NCBI RefSeq assembly: GCF_000264995.1
Contig: NW_006767441.1
Location: 1,594,173-1,658,172 of the forward strand
Reading direction: 5' to 3'
DNA: 64,000 bases
Source: Punctularia strigosozonata HHB-11173 SS5
Taxonomy: Eukaryota > Basidiomycota > Agaricomycetes > Corticiales > Punctulariaceae
This document shows, one piece after another, positions 1 to 11,933 of this stretch. How positions within the stretch are numbered: position 1 is the stretch's first letter; the number at the start of each line of letters is the position of its first letter. The notes under the pieces are model-generated. The model was not told the origin of the DNA, made no database searches, and saw only the letters and a list, made by a program, of their open reading frames with translations. The position numbers were made by a program, and so were the translations under genes.

Positions 1-3000
1 AATCCGTCTGAGCAAACCAACAACTGAACGTCATGCAAGTATACTGACTGCCATCAAAGACCTTCATTGTCCGGTCCACGGCCTCGGGAATTCCTGCTTG
101 CTCCTGGTCGGCACCAGACAGCAACTCCCTCAAAACACCTTTACGGTATTGTCTAGCGCCGTCGGGTAAGGAGGAGAACGTGCCAAGAAGCCGTGTTATA
201 TCGGATGCGTGGATCTGCCGCAGCTCCGGTTCAACATCGGCGATGGCGCCTTGTTGCCTTTCGAGAGCTTCGAACAGCCTTGCTACAATCGTTGACGCGG
301 TCCTTCCTAGCTTGCCAAATTCTGTTCACATAAGCTTTCGACCTTATTTAGTGCATAATGGGAGCCGCCTTACCTGATGTTAATAACCCATTCAGGAGAA
401 TGTGATCCGCTTCCGATAGCCCTGCATCTGCGAGCTTTGCTACTACATTGCCAGCCGTATCACATATGTCTTGCATGATTTGATCCGTGGCCTTGGTGAA
501 GTCCAACCGTTCCGTATCGACATGTGATAAGACCGCGATGAACAGACGTTCCGGCAAGAGCTCTGCAGAGCAGAGCGAGCCCGATGCACAAAGAGCCACC
601 GCCAGGTCCGTGATGCGAACCCTCCGCAGATCCAAGTCCATGATATCATCACTCAGCACGAGCTTCTTCAGCGTATCAAGGAGTTTTTCGACTTTCTTGC
701 AATTCGCGATAGATTGCCTGCCGGACTCTGACGCGAGGTGTGGATCAGCCCGGCGGATGCAGCTTGGAAGAAGTCTGGGCACACCTGTATACAATAACGC
801 GTCGAGCACATTGCGCTCCGTGTCAGAAAGCTGCATGCTGACAATATTGTCCACGATATTTGGGGCTCTGTCACATAACGGGCGGGAAATTCGATCAATG
901 GCACGGCGGACAACAGGTCGATGCCACTCGACGATGCCATGCAGCTCCGCTACATTCTCCTGCCAGTATCGCTCGGTGCCTCGGGACAACGAAGGCAAAG
1001 AACCTAGAAGAGTCAATAAATCCGTGATTCGCTCTCTGCGATAAGACCAGTGCAGGTCGCGCTTTGCAGCCTCGAGTACATTCAGCAATTTAGATCCGTC
1101 GGCGATCGCTGCAAGGGTGTTTCTTCCGAAGTCTATCAAAGATAAGTCACAGGTAGGGAGCAGATGTACGTTGTCAACTGACCTGTTTCCACTATAGTAC
1201 ACAGCACATCTCGTTCGCCGTCGCTAAGCCATGTTTCGCGCATCAACTCGTCCAAAAGCCTTTGGACTCTAGCACGGAACAATCGCGAGAGCTCCGCTGA
1301 AGCTTGCCCCAGAGAACTTGATGGTTGTGGTTGTTCATTAGACAAGCGCTCTGCGGTTTCGCGCATCCAGGACTGTTCCCCATTATCCATTTCATCCATC
1401 TTGGACAAGTCTTGAAACGCGCCAAGGACTATCAGAAGCCCGATGAGTTGCCTCTCGTGTTGTTCCGTCGGAGGTCCCGCCGCGATCGCAAGCTTGACGG
1501 CCATAAATGCCTTGAACAGCTCGTCCGCATTTGCGTAGTCAGTCATCGATCGCTGGCCGACGTCTGCACAAGGTTCAACTTCATCCTACCAGGCAGCCAG
1601 GTGAGCAGCTCACCAGATGAGGACAGTGTTACGAGCACATGACAATCCTCGTCCGACAGGTTCCCACCCAGTATGCCGTCGACGATGCGATTTGCCGATT
1701 TATAAGGGTCACGCTCGATCCAGTCGTCGCTGGCGATGACTTGGTCCCACTTCAGGCCGTCAGGGACGCGTGCTCTGCGTTTCCACGCTGAACGTTCCGA
1801 TTTCTTCAGCTTGAAAGTTTCCGACTGCGACAGAGGTCCGATGAATGGCTCATAGATAATTTCCCGTTGCGATGGCGAGTCAATAACCGATTCGTGGATA
1901 CGTTGTCCATGCATGATCTGACGAGGTGACGAGAGGTGAGGGCTAGCAAAGCCATTCTATTGAGCCAATGGGCGGTTAAAGTCTGCTTAGATGACTCACA
2001 AATATACCGCATGCTCTTTCTCTTTCTTTGAGTCGTAAGATAGTCGCCTGAAGGGAAGACACTCGAGGATTCTCCAATACCACCTCATAGAATTTGTAGG
2101 TTTCAGCTGCTGCCAATTGCCGCGGAAATCTATCATGCGCAGCCCTTCTTTGAGCGCTTCGTAAGACATCCAGCGCAAGGCGGGACCGAACTTGTCAAGG
2201 TCGAGATTAAGATCGCTTCCACCGCCGCTAATCGTCTGTTCAGTATCATCTAGCAGATCAAACCTCAAAACCGGCTTACATGTCGGAATGAGAGCCGGAG
2301 AACCAGACCTCTTTCACGTTCACAGCCTGGGTATCTGCAGTCGGGCCCACACCCGCGTTCGCATACTCGGGCAAGAACTTGACCCGCACCTCGTCGAGGG
2401 CGAGCGCATGCCGGAACGCGCAGACGTGCGTCATCCCCGTCGTCGTCTCCGGAAGGCTCGGCGCACGGGCGACCCCAATGGATGAAACGGTATCCCTGAA
2501 GGCGGATGAGCAAACGGCGGACGGGAAAACGGCACGGGGGGCTCACCATGCTCCAACGAAATGGACCTTGACACCTTTCCGACAGAGCGTACGCTTGAAA
2601 CGCTCACTCAGTTCCAGCGGGTCAGTCTTGTGCTCGCGGCGTTTCTTGGACTTGATCGGCTTTGGCGCCGGCGCGATCTCTGGTTCATCTTGCTGCAGCG
2701 CCGTCGTGTCGCGTCCAGGGCGGAAGGACCACCGTAGCTTGTTTCGCAGCCAAGCCCTTACCTTCGCTATCGTACCAGCCGACGACTGGGAGGAGTTGTG
2801 TCGGTGCCCTATCATGTCCATGTAGAGGTCATATGCGCTGTATTGCGTTCAGAAGGCGGATGTGAGATAACATCGCGTACTCACAATTTTATCTGGCCCT
2901 TGTTTCCTTTACGGACCAGACCGACCTGGTTTGCGGGGCCACAATTGTCAGCGAAACGTATTGAGCACATCAGCCGGAGGGACGCACTAGTTCTATCATT

Positions 3001-3686
3001 CCTGCAATGACACGCACTTGATACGCGCCCCGCGAAAAGCCTGTAGAATCGGTGAGGATGGTGCTGTGTGATCATTGACGTAGACGACAGACCGAAAAGG
3101 AATATTCGATCTCCCGGTATGTAATTTTCTGAAAGCCACTCGTAGGCATCGAGGACTATTTTCTTGAAGTTCCTAAAGGGACGGTACGTTGGTAGAGGAC
3201 TTAAGACGGGTAATCACGAATGCTCACCACGCGATTGCCATGTCGATGGTATGATCGATTTTCTGCTTCCAATAATGGAAAGATGTCTTGCTATCCCGCG
3301 CATACGTTCCTATCCCGCTGTTGTAGTACGTGAGCTGGTTTTCGTCTTCGATCAAGCGGCTGTAAAGCTCGACGACGTTGGTGTTCTGCGAGCCCTGGTT
3401 CAGCGTCGGTGCGAAGGGAAGAACGTTGGCTGACCTTGTAGCTGAATTGATTGGCGGTCCCGTCGATGCACACGACGAGGTTTCGACCGCCGCCTTTACA
3501 GGCACAGGACGTCGAAGCCTTAGGGTTTTGACGTTGCTCTGCTTTATCTGCTGCCTGTGGAGCCGGGTTGGGCACAGGCGGCGCAGGCTTGATATCCGTT
3601 TCCCCCTCGGAATGACGGGCTATGTCCTCATGCGACGCCGAGATCAAAGGCGCGGTCGAAGCCGTGTCGTCGTTAGCGGCGGCCAT
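1..3686 (-). CDS. DUF2235 alpha/beta-hydrolase-domain protein, copy 1 (3' end off the window)
   Basis: Multi-exon minus-strand gene. The first exon (ATG at 3686) has a low-complexity head, then the DUF2235 opening [23 protein letters not shown] intron follows, then NTNVVELYSRL and [10 protein letters not shown], then a short exon [24 protein letters not shown], then after an intron [15 protein letters not shown] (about 3045-2990), whose GxSxG carries the presumed nucleophile Ser. Further exons continue with [18 protein letters not shown] and PHLSSPR segments. The family is known as predicted serine hydrolases of the Tle1-like phospholipase group; the substrate here is unknown. The C-terminal part (about 2000 to 1) is a helical region of low similarity to known domains that stays open to the left edge. 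The paralogue at 6684-9971 ends in WD40 repeats, so this copy may do so beyond the edge. No clear break seen. Exon joins are by eye. Confidence 0.75.
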
Positions 3687-3689
3687 GGC

Positions 3690-5520
3690 TCTGCAGCGCT
3701 CTGGAGTGAAGGTGTAGGTGAGAGGAAGAGATGCGAGGAAAAAGGGCTATCGAACCTGCGCTTTCCGACCGGAGGTTGTATAGGGTTGGACAGCATGTGA
3801 ACCATGAGCATGAGGCACCGGGCCCATAGTCGGCACGGCAAGTCCTCGTCAAGGTTCAATATGGAACTGTTATGGACGTGCGGCGTCTGTTGTCGCTCGA
3901 AGTGCGGGATCGAAGATCAGAACATCTTCGAAGCTCATCGACCAGTTCTCGGCGTCGCAACTCGACGCGCACAATGTGAGCTGAACACGAGAACGATGGC
4001 AAAAGCCACCTGGCACCGGTAATAGGATCTTGCGAATTTTTGTGTCAGGCGAGACAGACGGGGGTTTTTTTCGCGAAGAAGGTCGTACGTGTATCGAGAT
4101 AGCAATGCTCCATGAGGTTTGTAATCCATGGTCAAGAACAGCGACATGCACGACGCACGTTGTCATTTCCGCGTATGCCGCCGCAGATTAGCGCCCGTTC
4201 AAACTTCGGCAGCGCCTCCCATGCCCCGTCGTTCTCCTTCAGAGTTGCCGTCTCACGGCTGAATAACTCCCACCTTATCTATCCGTTAGGGCTGGAATGA
4301 CGTTGGTCTTTCGTCTCAGGCGCCGGAACATCAGATGGTGGAAGGGCTCGCGGACGCCTTGAGGTACGTTCAGCGCTCTATCCCCCCTGTCGTGGCTCAT
4401 CTCTGTCCTTCAGGCCCCTTTCACTCCAAGCGTTACGAGGAGATCCATACAGATGATACCGCTCCACTACACACGTTCAGCAAGATGTACGTGATCGTGG
4501 AAACATCTCGGGAGTTGGGATCGTCGACCAAGGAATGAAGAGCGGGAGCTCGTGGATCACGTCCGTGCAGTTTGACTGTCAATCTTTCAATCGCTCGCGC
4601 ATAGCGCATATATGGACTATATATCTCGGGAAAACGCTCTTTGTCTGCAAGAATGATCTCAATTCAATCACTCAACCGCTACCGCGTCGACGGCACCGCT
4701 ATGTACTGACAAGCCCGAGTTAGGCAGGCTCTACCAAAACTCAAGGTGCACGTTTGTATAACTGCCTCTGGTAGTCAGATGTCTGACTGGTAGATGTTCT
4801 CTAGCGCGACAGCTCAACCCGCCTCAATCGAAGCATCGCTTGCTCAGGGATTGATCTCGAGTGAAACCGTAGCTTTCTGCGCTCGGTCGTAAGCGGAAGG
4901 ACATGCAACAGTGCGGGACGCCGACTAGACTCTACGATCTCAAACCCGTCGATCTTTATCAACTGGGATATTTCATCCTTAGGCCTTTATGTCAACTCCT
5001 CTCGATCGCCCGGGCATCACCCGGCGTGTGCGAGAGGGTCGATGCCTCGTGTGGACCGCACGGTGTGATTGCAAGGTGTCGTGCGTATGTTCGCACCTCG
5101 TAAGCTCGACGCTCATCTGACGAGGCTATGTTCGCAAAAGCTGGCCGATCAATCCATGGTTTATAGATAACTCATCGTAACCGGGCACTGCACATGTAGT
5201 ACACATAGTGCACTGCAGATTTTGCTCCAATTCCTTCCGAGTTTCTGCTTTCAGGCCCGGTTTTCGGTCTGCTGTTCCTCGGAGATGCTATCGAGATACA
5301 GGTTTCAGCACGAACACAAGGAGTTCCCCCTGCACGATGCCGATCTCGCGGCTGCAGGCGATTTTGCGGATGATCGACGACCGCTGTAGTTGCTGCTGTC
5401 CGATGATACGTCCACGAGCGGCTTGACGACCGCACGGGCAATCTGGTACACGGCCTGCATGCGCAACAACGTAACGCGTCTCTACGCTTTTGCATTGTCC
5501 TTCGGTACTCATGGTCGTGA
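3690..5520. other. Gene-poor stretch
   Basis: Lies between the start of the first DUF2235 gene and the twinfilin remnant. Only short unconvincing open frames are present and none resembles a known domain. A TATA-like CCCTATACAA (minus strand, about 90 bp upstream of the ATG at 3686) could serve the DUF2235 gene. Confidence 0.5.
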
Positions 5521-6345
5521 TGTGCAGATGCCTGCGCTTTCGCCCGCGCCTCGCTCATCGGATTCGTCGACGCGCTGCAACTCGCCGACAACCTCTTCGC
5601 CACCTGCAGGGTGGAAATCACCACGACTGGCCATACTACGCACCTAGCTCACCTCGTTTCACAGAAACCGACGACGGTGCGTGAGCAAGAGCTCGCCGCG
5701 CTGCACGCCGAGAAGCCCGTGGCACAGCACAACGACTACCACGGAGGTGGAGCACATTCGGCGGTCGGGCTCGTATGGGACGCGGACGACAGGCGTTATG
5801 CGGCGGCTCGCAGATGGCAACACGGTGAGGGTCATCGCCCTGGTATGTATTCTTCCTCATCTCACAACAACAAGAAGTGTAGAACTGATCAAATTCCCAT
5901 TTCATAGACCATCAAACCCGCAGCGGAGACACTAACCCTCCAGTCTGACGTCGAATGCCCCGTCGCCCAGCTCGGCGCCGTGCTCCCTACCGATGTGCCC
6001 TGCTTTGCCTTCTACGCTTAGACCCACTGTGCCTCCGAGCGCGAAGTCGTGCATGTTTACTCCTGCCCGACTAGCGCGCCCGTCAAGCCGCGCATGGTCT
6101 ATTCGTCGGCCTTTCTGTCCACCTACAACGCCGCCCGCGCACTGCTCGGCGAGGCGGTGATGAGCGCACGCAAGGTGCAGACGAGCGATCGGCGCGAGAT
6201 CGACGAGGCGTTCTTGCGCGCCGAGCTCGGTCTTAGTCCCGCCGCGGCCGCACCGGTGAGCGAGAAAGCGAGCGGAGGTGCGACATTGAACGAGAAGAAA
6301 CCGTTTTCGAGGCTGAGCCGTCCTGGACGTCGGTACGCGACCAGC
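5521..6345 (+). pseudogene. Twinfilin-like (ADF/cofilin family) pseudogene
   Basis: Translation gives the end of a first ADF domain (FARASLIGFVDALQLADNLF, then HLAHLVSQKPTTVREQEL) and, after an intron of about 5842-5907, the second ADF domain: TIKPAAETLTLQSDVECPV, then VVHVYSCPTSAPVKPRMVYS and a tail ending KKPFSRLSRPGRR. This order (ADF, REQE linker, ADF, basic PGRR tail) is that of fungal twinfilins, which bind actin monomers and cap barbed ends. Three lesions are visible. The first half of ADF domain 1 is not found upstream. The frame must shift by one base near 5785-5800, between GLVWD and VMRRLADGN. An in-frame TAG at 6019-6021 replaces a residue usually aromatic (FYA-stop-TH), consistent with a TGG to TAG change. 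A functional twinfilin is expected elsewhere in the genome. Confidence 0.72.
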
Positions 6346-6683
6346 TGTATATTATGGCAACGTCGTCTACGTTACGGACGAAATCGAAATGTATGTTTTT
6401 GTTATATAACCCGTTGTATAATTCGACATCGACGTGTGAAGTAGCATATTCCGTTGGTATCAGATATTCAACCTATGAGGAGCCGGTTGCAGTGAATGCG
6501 TCGACGTCTGGTCCAATCTTGTAGCAGATGAGCACGGAAGGGACGTCCATAGGATTCACAACCTGGCGTGCACATTCGGGTCTGCCAAAACGCGTAAACG
6601 ACGACTGTCAGCTAATCAGGACGGCACATCCGAGAGCGCGAACTACGCACCTCATACACCCGCATCAGGCATGGCACGCAAGG
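6346..6683. other. Short intergenic stretch
   Basis: Between the twinfilin remnant and the stop of the WD40-bearing gene. No coding signal or repeat recognised. Confidence 0.4.
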
Positions 6684-9600
6684 CTAATCAACCTCCGCGT
6701 CCCAAATCTTCACCCTATCGTCGTAACTACCTGAGACAACGCGCTTTCCGTCGGGGGAGAACGCAACGGCATTCACCCAGTCCGTATGCGCTTTCAACGG
6801 CCCCACCACGGTCTGTCCCGTCTGCGCGTCCCATATCCGGATAGTGCAGTCGCGAGAGCCGGAGACGACGTACTTGCCATCCGGCGAGAATGCGACGGAG
6901 ATGACATAGTTGGTGTGCCCTCGCAAAGGGCCTAACACCGTCTTTCCCGTCCGAGTGTCCCAGATCCGGAGTGTTTTGTCGCTGGACGCAGAGACGAGGC
7001 GAGTGCCATCGGGAGAATATGCAACGGACTGAACCCAGTCATCGTGGCCTTGAAGCGGATCCCCGACTGGTTTCCCTGTCCCGGCGTCCCAGAGTCGGAT
7101 CGTGCCTTCATCGGATGCAGAGGCGATGTGCTTCCCATCCGGTGAAAAGACGACGCTGTGAACCCAGTCAGAGTGACCCCGTAAACGCTTGCCGATGGGC
7201 TGTCTCGTCTGCGCATCCCAGAGTCGGAGTGTCCTGTCGTCTGAGCCCGAGACGATGCGGTTGCCGTCGGGTGAGAACGCGACACTCAGAACTGCGTCTG
7301 TATGCCCTCGGAGCGGCTCCCCGATCTGCTGCCCCGTCTCCACGTTCCACAGTCGCACGGTGCAGTCATACGAGCCTGAGGCAAGACATCCTCCGTTTGG
7401 GGAGAATGCGACAGACGTGACCGGAGCTGCGTGCCACCAAATTGGCTCTAGGATTTCCTTTCCGGTATCCGCCGCCCAGATTCGGATCGTCCAATCCCAG
7501 GAGCCCGAAGCAATCCGTGTGCCATCCGGAGAAAAGGCTACAGATAGTACAAACGCGCTGTGACCGCGTAGCTCCGACAACAGTCCTTATGGGTTCCCCA
7601 TTTAGTATCATTGGGCGAAAAAAATACAGGCACACTCACGGTCTCCAAATACCTGAGTTATGTTCGAAACCGCTCGACGGATACCTGGTGCTTGCTTATC
7701 TACGCCCGACAGCATTTCACGCAGCTCGGAGATCGGACGGCGGGTAGCATCTCTTGGGAGGTAGGGGAACGAACCCAGAGCCAAGACGATGTCGCGTTCG
7801 AGTGATCTACGGTCCTCTGCCTTCATAGAGCTTCGTTGTCTTGTGGCATCAAACGCGTCGAACAGTCTGTTAGCAATATTCGGCACATCCATGACTGGTC
7901 GGTCGTTTGTGTCGCCTTAAAGAACGGTGATCGATCAGTTCCAGGCGATAGTGGCATGGCTCCGACTCACCCCATGAAGCCATGGCAACGAGGACGTCGC
8001 GATTTTGGTTCGTGAGAGGCTCCTGTTTGGCCAGTTGTTCTACCAAAGCCTCCATGGATAAGTAGGGATCGGTTTCGAGCATTCCCTTATCCCGCAGCAC
8101 GCTTTTATCCCAGGATAATTGCCCAGAGAGGCGAGCGCGGGGCTTGTAATCCTTCAGCTCAAACACAGACTCGTGGACCAGCTGACCATCCAGGACTCTT
8201 CGAGGCGATGACAGATGAGGTGGCCTGTGCAGTGTTAGGGATCTGTTATCCATCAGCAGTAAGTGAAAGACTGACCACCGCTGTGTATCGTCTGAACTCC
8301 CTTGAGGTCGATCCTGATACGTGAGCCGTCTTAAAGGGATCAACTCCACGATTCTCCATATGAATGACATGGACGGATTGGGGCGAAACGGTTGCCATGT
8401 TCCATCAAAGGGGCGCACTCGCAGACCCTTACTTGTCGCTTCGTACGTCATCCAACGAAGCGCCGCTCCGAATTGATCGGCCTCGAGGTTTGGAATATTA
8501 CCCCCGCCACTAGAGGCTTCGTGAGAGATAGTTTTAAGAGCAGTATACGTCCCTACGAACACATCTGAGTGGGATCCCGCAAACCACACTTCCTTGATGT
8601 CGCCCCGTGGTCCGGGTTGACTCGAGTTTGCCGGTACGTTCGATGTGGTCTGTGCCCCTTCTTTACCCTGGGAAGGACCCGCGCCGCCGTTTGCGTATTC
8701 GGGCAGAAATTTGACGCGGAGCTCGTCAAGAGCCAAAGCGTGCCGGAAGACACAAACATGCGTCATGCCGTTGGTCGTTTCCGGAAGACTCGGTCCTCGT
8801 GCCACGCCGATGGAAGAGACAGTGTCCCTAGACCCAGCAAGCTCTCCATGAGATGGACACGCACAGATTCAACCGTCCAGCTCACCACGCGCCGACAAAG
8901 TGAACCTTTACATCAGCTAGCGATAGCTTCCCCTTGAAGTTGGCGCACAGCTTTTCCGGGTAGTCAGGGTCCTTCGGTGTGATCTTCGGATGCCGATGTC
9001 CAGCCGTCGACGTCGTGCTGCCTGTACCTTTCTTGCGTCCACTGCGCTTTCCAACAGCGGTCATCGCAATGTAGACCTCGTACGCGCTGCGAAGTATCAA
9101 GTCATTACCTGATGATACGAATTCGGCGGATACTCACAATGGGATCTGGGCATTGTTGCCCTTGTGAAGTAACCCCACCTTAGTGCAAATCAATGTTCCG
9201 TGTCCGTTCCAGAACAGCGTCGAATATCACAAACCTTCTCTATCATCCCTGCGATAACACGAATTTGGTATGCACCACGCGAGAAACCTGCATAGCGATA
9301 GCACATGAGTGCTCAGGTATGTGGTGCTGAGACACAATAGACACCCACCGAAGAGAAAGATTCGATCGCCCTCCTCGTATACCTCCGACAACCACCGATA
9401 CGCGTCAAGGACGATGCGCTTGAAGTTCCTGCGGAGGACGACCTCGTCAGCGAACGCCCTGTATAGAGCTGTGTTGCAAGTTACCAAGCTATAGCCATGT
9501 CAACCGTATGGTTGAAGACCTGACGCCAGTACCCAGGCGACGTCCAGGATTCTTTGACGAAAGTGCCGATGCCGCTGTTGTAGTACGTCAGCTGCTGCTT

Positions 9601-9971
9601 GTTCTTCTCCAGTCGGCTGAAAAGCTCGACGACGTTCGTGTTCTGCATGGTTATATCAGCGTCCGTTGCGAGGCGCCGTCCGAAGCGCGGGCACTCACCT
9701 TGAGCCCGAACTGATTGGCGGTACCGTCGATGCAGACCACCAGATTTCTTCCGGAGGAAGAGTGGCAGTCGCATATCTTGTCCTTGGGTTCGGCCCGCGC
9801 CTCTTTCTGAAATCCTGCAGCCGCGGGTGATATTTCGTGCATTTCGTATGCATCGGCAACTCCAGCGACCGGCGCGACTCCGTCAACGTGTTCGGTCGGG
9901 TTGCTGAGACGGGAGCGCCCTGCGTCATTGAGTAGCCTTTCCATGGATGATTGCGCTTGAGTCGATGACAT
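6684..9971 (-). CDS. DUF2235 hydrolase fused to a seven-bladed WD40 propeller, copy 2
   Basis: Minus-strand multi-exon gene paralogous to the one at the left edge. The likely start is the ATG at 9971 (an in-frame ATG at 10019 is an alternative). Order: low-complexity head; [19 protein letters not shown]; intron; [11 protein letters not shown] and [49 protein letters not shown] (about 9290-9240, GxSxG serine); [26 protein letters not shown]; a poorly conserved helical middle; then from about 7580 seven consecutive WD40 repeats ([31 protein letters not shown]) to the stop at 6684. Seven blades make one closed propeller, which suggests a protein-interaction platform joined to a lipase-like enzyme. 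DUF2235-WD40 fusions are known in Agaricomycetes; their role is not established. The reading frame appears intact across the inferred introns. Confidence 0.82.
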
Positions 9972-10019
9972 GGAGGTGATCTTTAGCGCGGAGGAGGGGA
10001 GAGGTGCGTTGATGATCAA

Positions 10020-10887
10020 TGTATGCTAACGACACGGCTAGATGTACTCCATGAAGGTATGACTTCCCTGTGCATCATGGTTACGCGCAGGCGGATATAT
10101 CTAGATGATACGCACATAGAACACGTTGTCTAGTGCCACATTCCATGTTGAACACGCGGCGAGATGGAAGTGGAATCTAGAAAGACAGGGGGGAAGCGTA
10201 AGAACCGCATTGAGTCCCCAGACCGAAGCAACGTCAATGAGATCCATGTGTTGAAGGCCGGCTTCAAGACGATCCAGATGGCCCGCATGCCGCCTCGGTG
10301 CACCGACGTGGTGGCTTCGCAACATATTCCAACGCTCAGTGTAGGTTGTCCTCTTTGCATCGGCATGGAAGTTGTAGGTCCGGGCATGTACTTCTTAACG
10401 CGTCGCCGGGCAACCGCGTGCTGAATCCGATGTTACTGATCCTAAGAGGTGCCATGCGCGCGATTGTTGAGTAGACTGTTTTCCATCAACCCTCCCCAGT
10501 ATATGCGATGCTCGATAAAGAATTGTATGTTGCATTCACCGTAGACGAGAACGGAGTGGACGAAGGAAGCGGCAAGCCCAACGTTACCGCACGCTGCCCA
10601 CGTGGCGACCCGGCGATCCCAGCGCTGATCCCAGCCTCGAGAAAGGAAGGGCAAACGCACCGTAGACAAGAACCCTCGCACGCACGTTCAAATAGGACGG
10701 TGTGTTCATGGTAACATGCGATCGACGAATATCTCAACATTGATACAGGGGCTATGGCAGGCTACTTGCCAACTCAAGGCCCAGTTACACTACGTACTTT
10801 CACCACGGTTTGAAGAGGTTGACATGGTCGATACGTAAGGACGACGGCGTGCAGCCTCGGTTCGGAAGCCTTGCAATAATCGTATTA
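10020..10887. other. Gene-poor stretch
   Basis: Upstream of the second DUF2235 gene and downstream of the nucleotidyltransferase-like locus. Short frames on both strands look random and I see no repeat or RNA gene. Confidence 0.4.
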
Positions 10888-11933
10888 TTATACAATGAAC
10901 TTCAGCAGCGTCGCGAAATACGCCTCCCACAGCTTCGTCGCCGCCTGCTTGGTGACAGGATCCTTGGAAATGTCACCTTTGTCGGCCAGCCAGTTGACGA
11001 CCGTCTCCGCCTTCTTGTTACTTTTGTCAGCCCAGCGGCGCGCGGCAGGAACAATGCGCTGCCTCCAGGCATCGCGGCTGCGGAAATTGTTGAACGACGT
11101 ATGCGAGATGGACAGGTCCGCCGCGAGCGCGACCAGGAGGCCGATGTCCACGAAGTCTTTCTGGGTCGTCTGCTCGCGTTGTGAAGCGCCTTCGATCTTG
11201 AGCAGGAGCACGACGTGCGGGCGGAACGTCGGCAGCTTGGTGGGGTAGCCGTCCACCGCGAGGTCCACGATGGACGCAGAAGAGAACACTTGGCCCTTGT
11301 CCATGTAGTCGAGAAGCCGCGATTTGTCCAGCTCGCTGATGTCGAAAGGGACTTGCGCCAGTTTGCGGGAGCGCTTGTGTCCGGTCGCGTCGCTGACGAA
11401 GCCATCAGTATCGTAGTGGGTCTTAGGAAGTGGGCGACCCGACATACTATTCGCGATCCAGGAGATACTTATTTCCTTCAGCAGATGTCATGAAATTGCC
11501 CCCCGGAGCGCTAATGGGGTCGTCAACACCATGGGGGAGATAACCCAGTCCATTAAGTGCAGTCCACAGGCCGGCAAGGGTGTTCTTATCCTGAATTTGG
11601 AGCTCAAGGTCTACATCGTGGATATGGGGCAAGAAGTGCGTTAATCTCTGTGTTGCCCTTCAGGACAGCAAAATTAATCAGACTTATCTTGGTCTGTCGC
11701 TTGATCACGTTCGGAAAATTGATGACGGTGGTCGGGTACTTGTTAGCGTAGGGGCGCGTCAGCGCCGCGACGGCCACTCCACCGATGATCGCGAACTGGG
11801 CCTTGACAGGATTTTTCTTTTGACCCTTGAGCTCTTTCACTCCGGTTTCCAGAGCGCGGACGGCCGTGAAGCAGTCTTCGACGTTAACGGGGATTTCCTG
11901 TCCCAGGCTGTCAGAAGAGGCAGATGTCGACAT
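10888..11933 (-). CDS. Nucleotidyltransferase-like hypothetical protein, possibly disrupted
   Basis: Three minus-strand pieces read in order as one protein. The first (ATG at 11933) holds AQFAIIGGVAVAALTRPYANK, where the GG followed by small residues resembles the Gly-Gly loop of minimal nucleotidyltransferases. The second holds HDVDLELQIQD, resembling the metal-binding D-x-D, then LNGLGYLPHG and NFMTSAEGNKYLLDRE. The third (11445-10888) holds FRPHVVLLLKIEGASQREQ and KDFVDIGLLVALA, the type of C-terminal segment found in such proteins, and ends at 10888. A 62-bp intron starting at GTGATC would join the first two pieces. The second piece ends in TAG at 11449-11447 and the third lies one base out of frame, with no room for a normal intron, so this is either a frameshift or an exon structure I have not resolved. 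Function not established. Confidence 0.45.
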
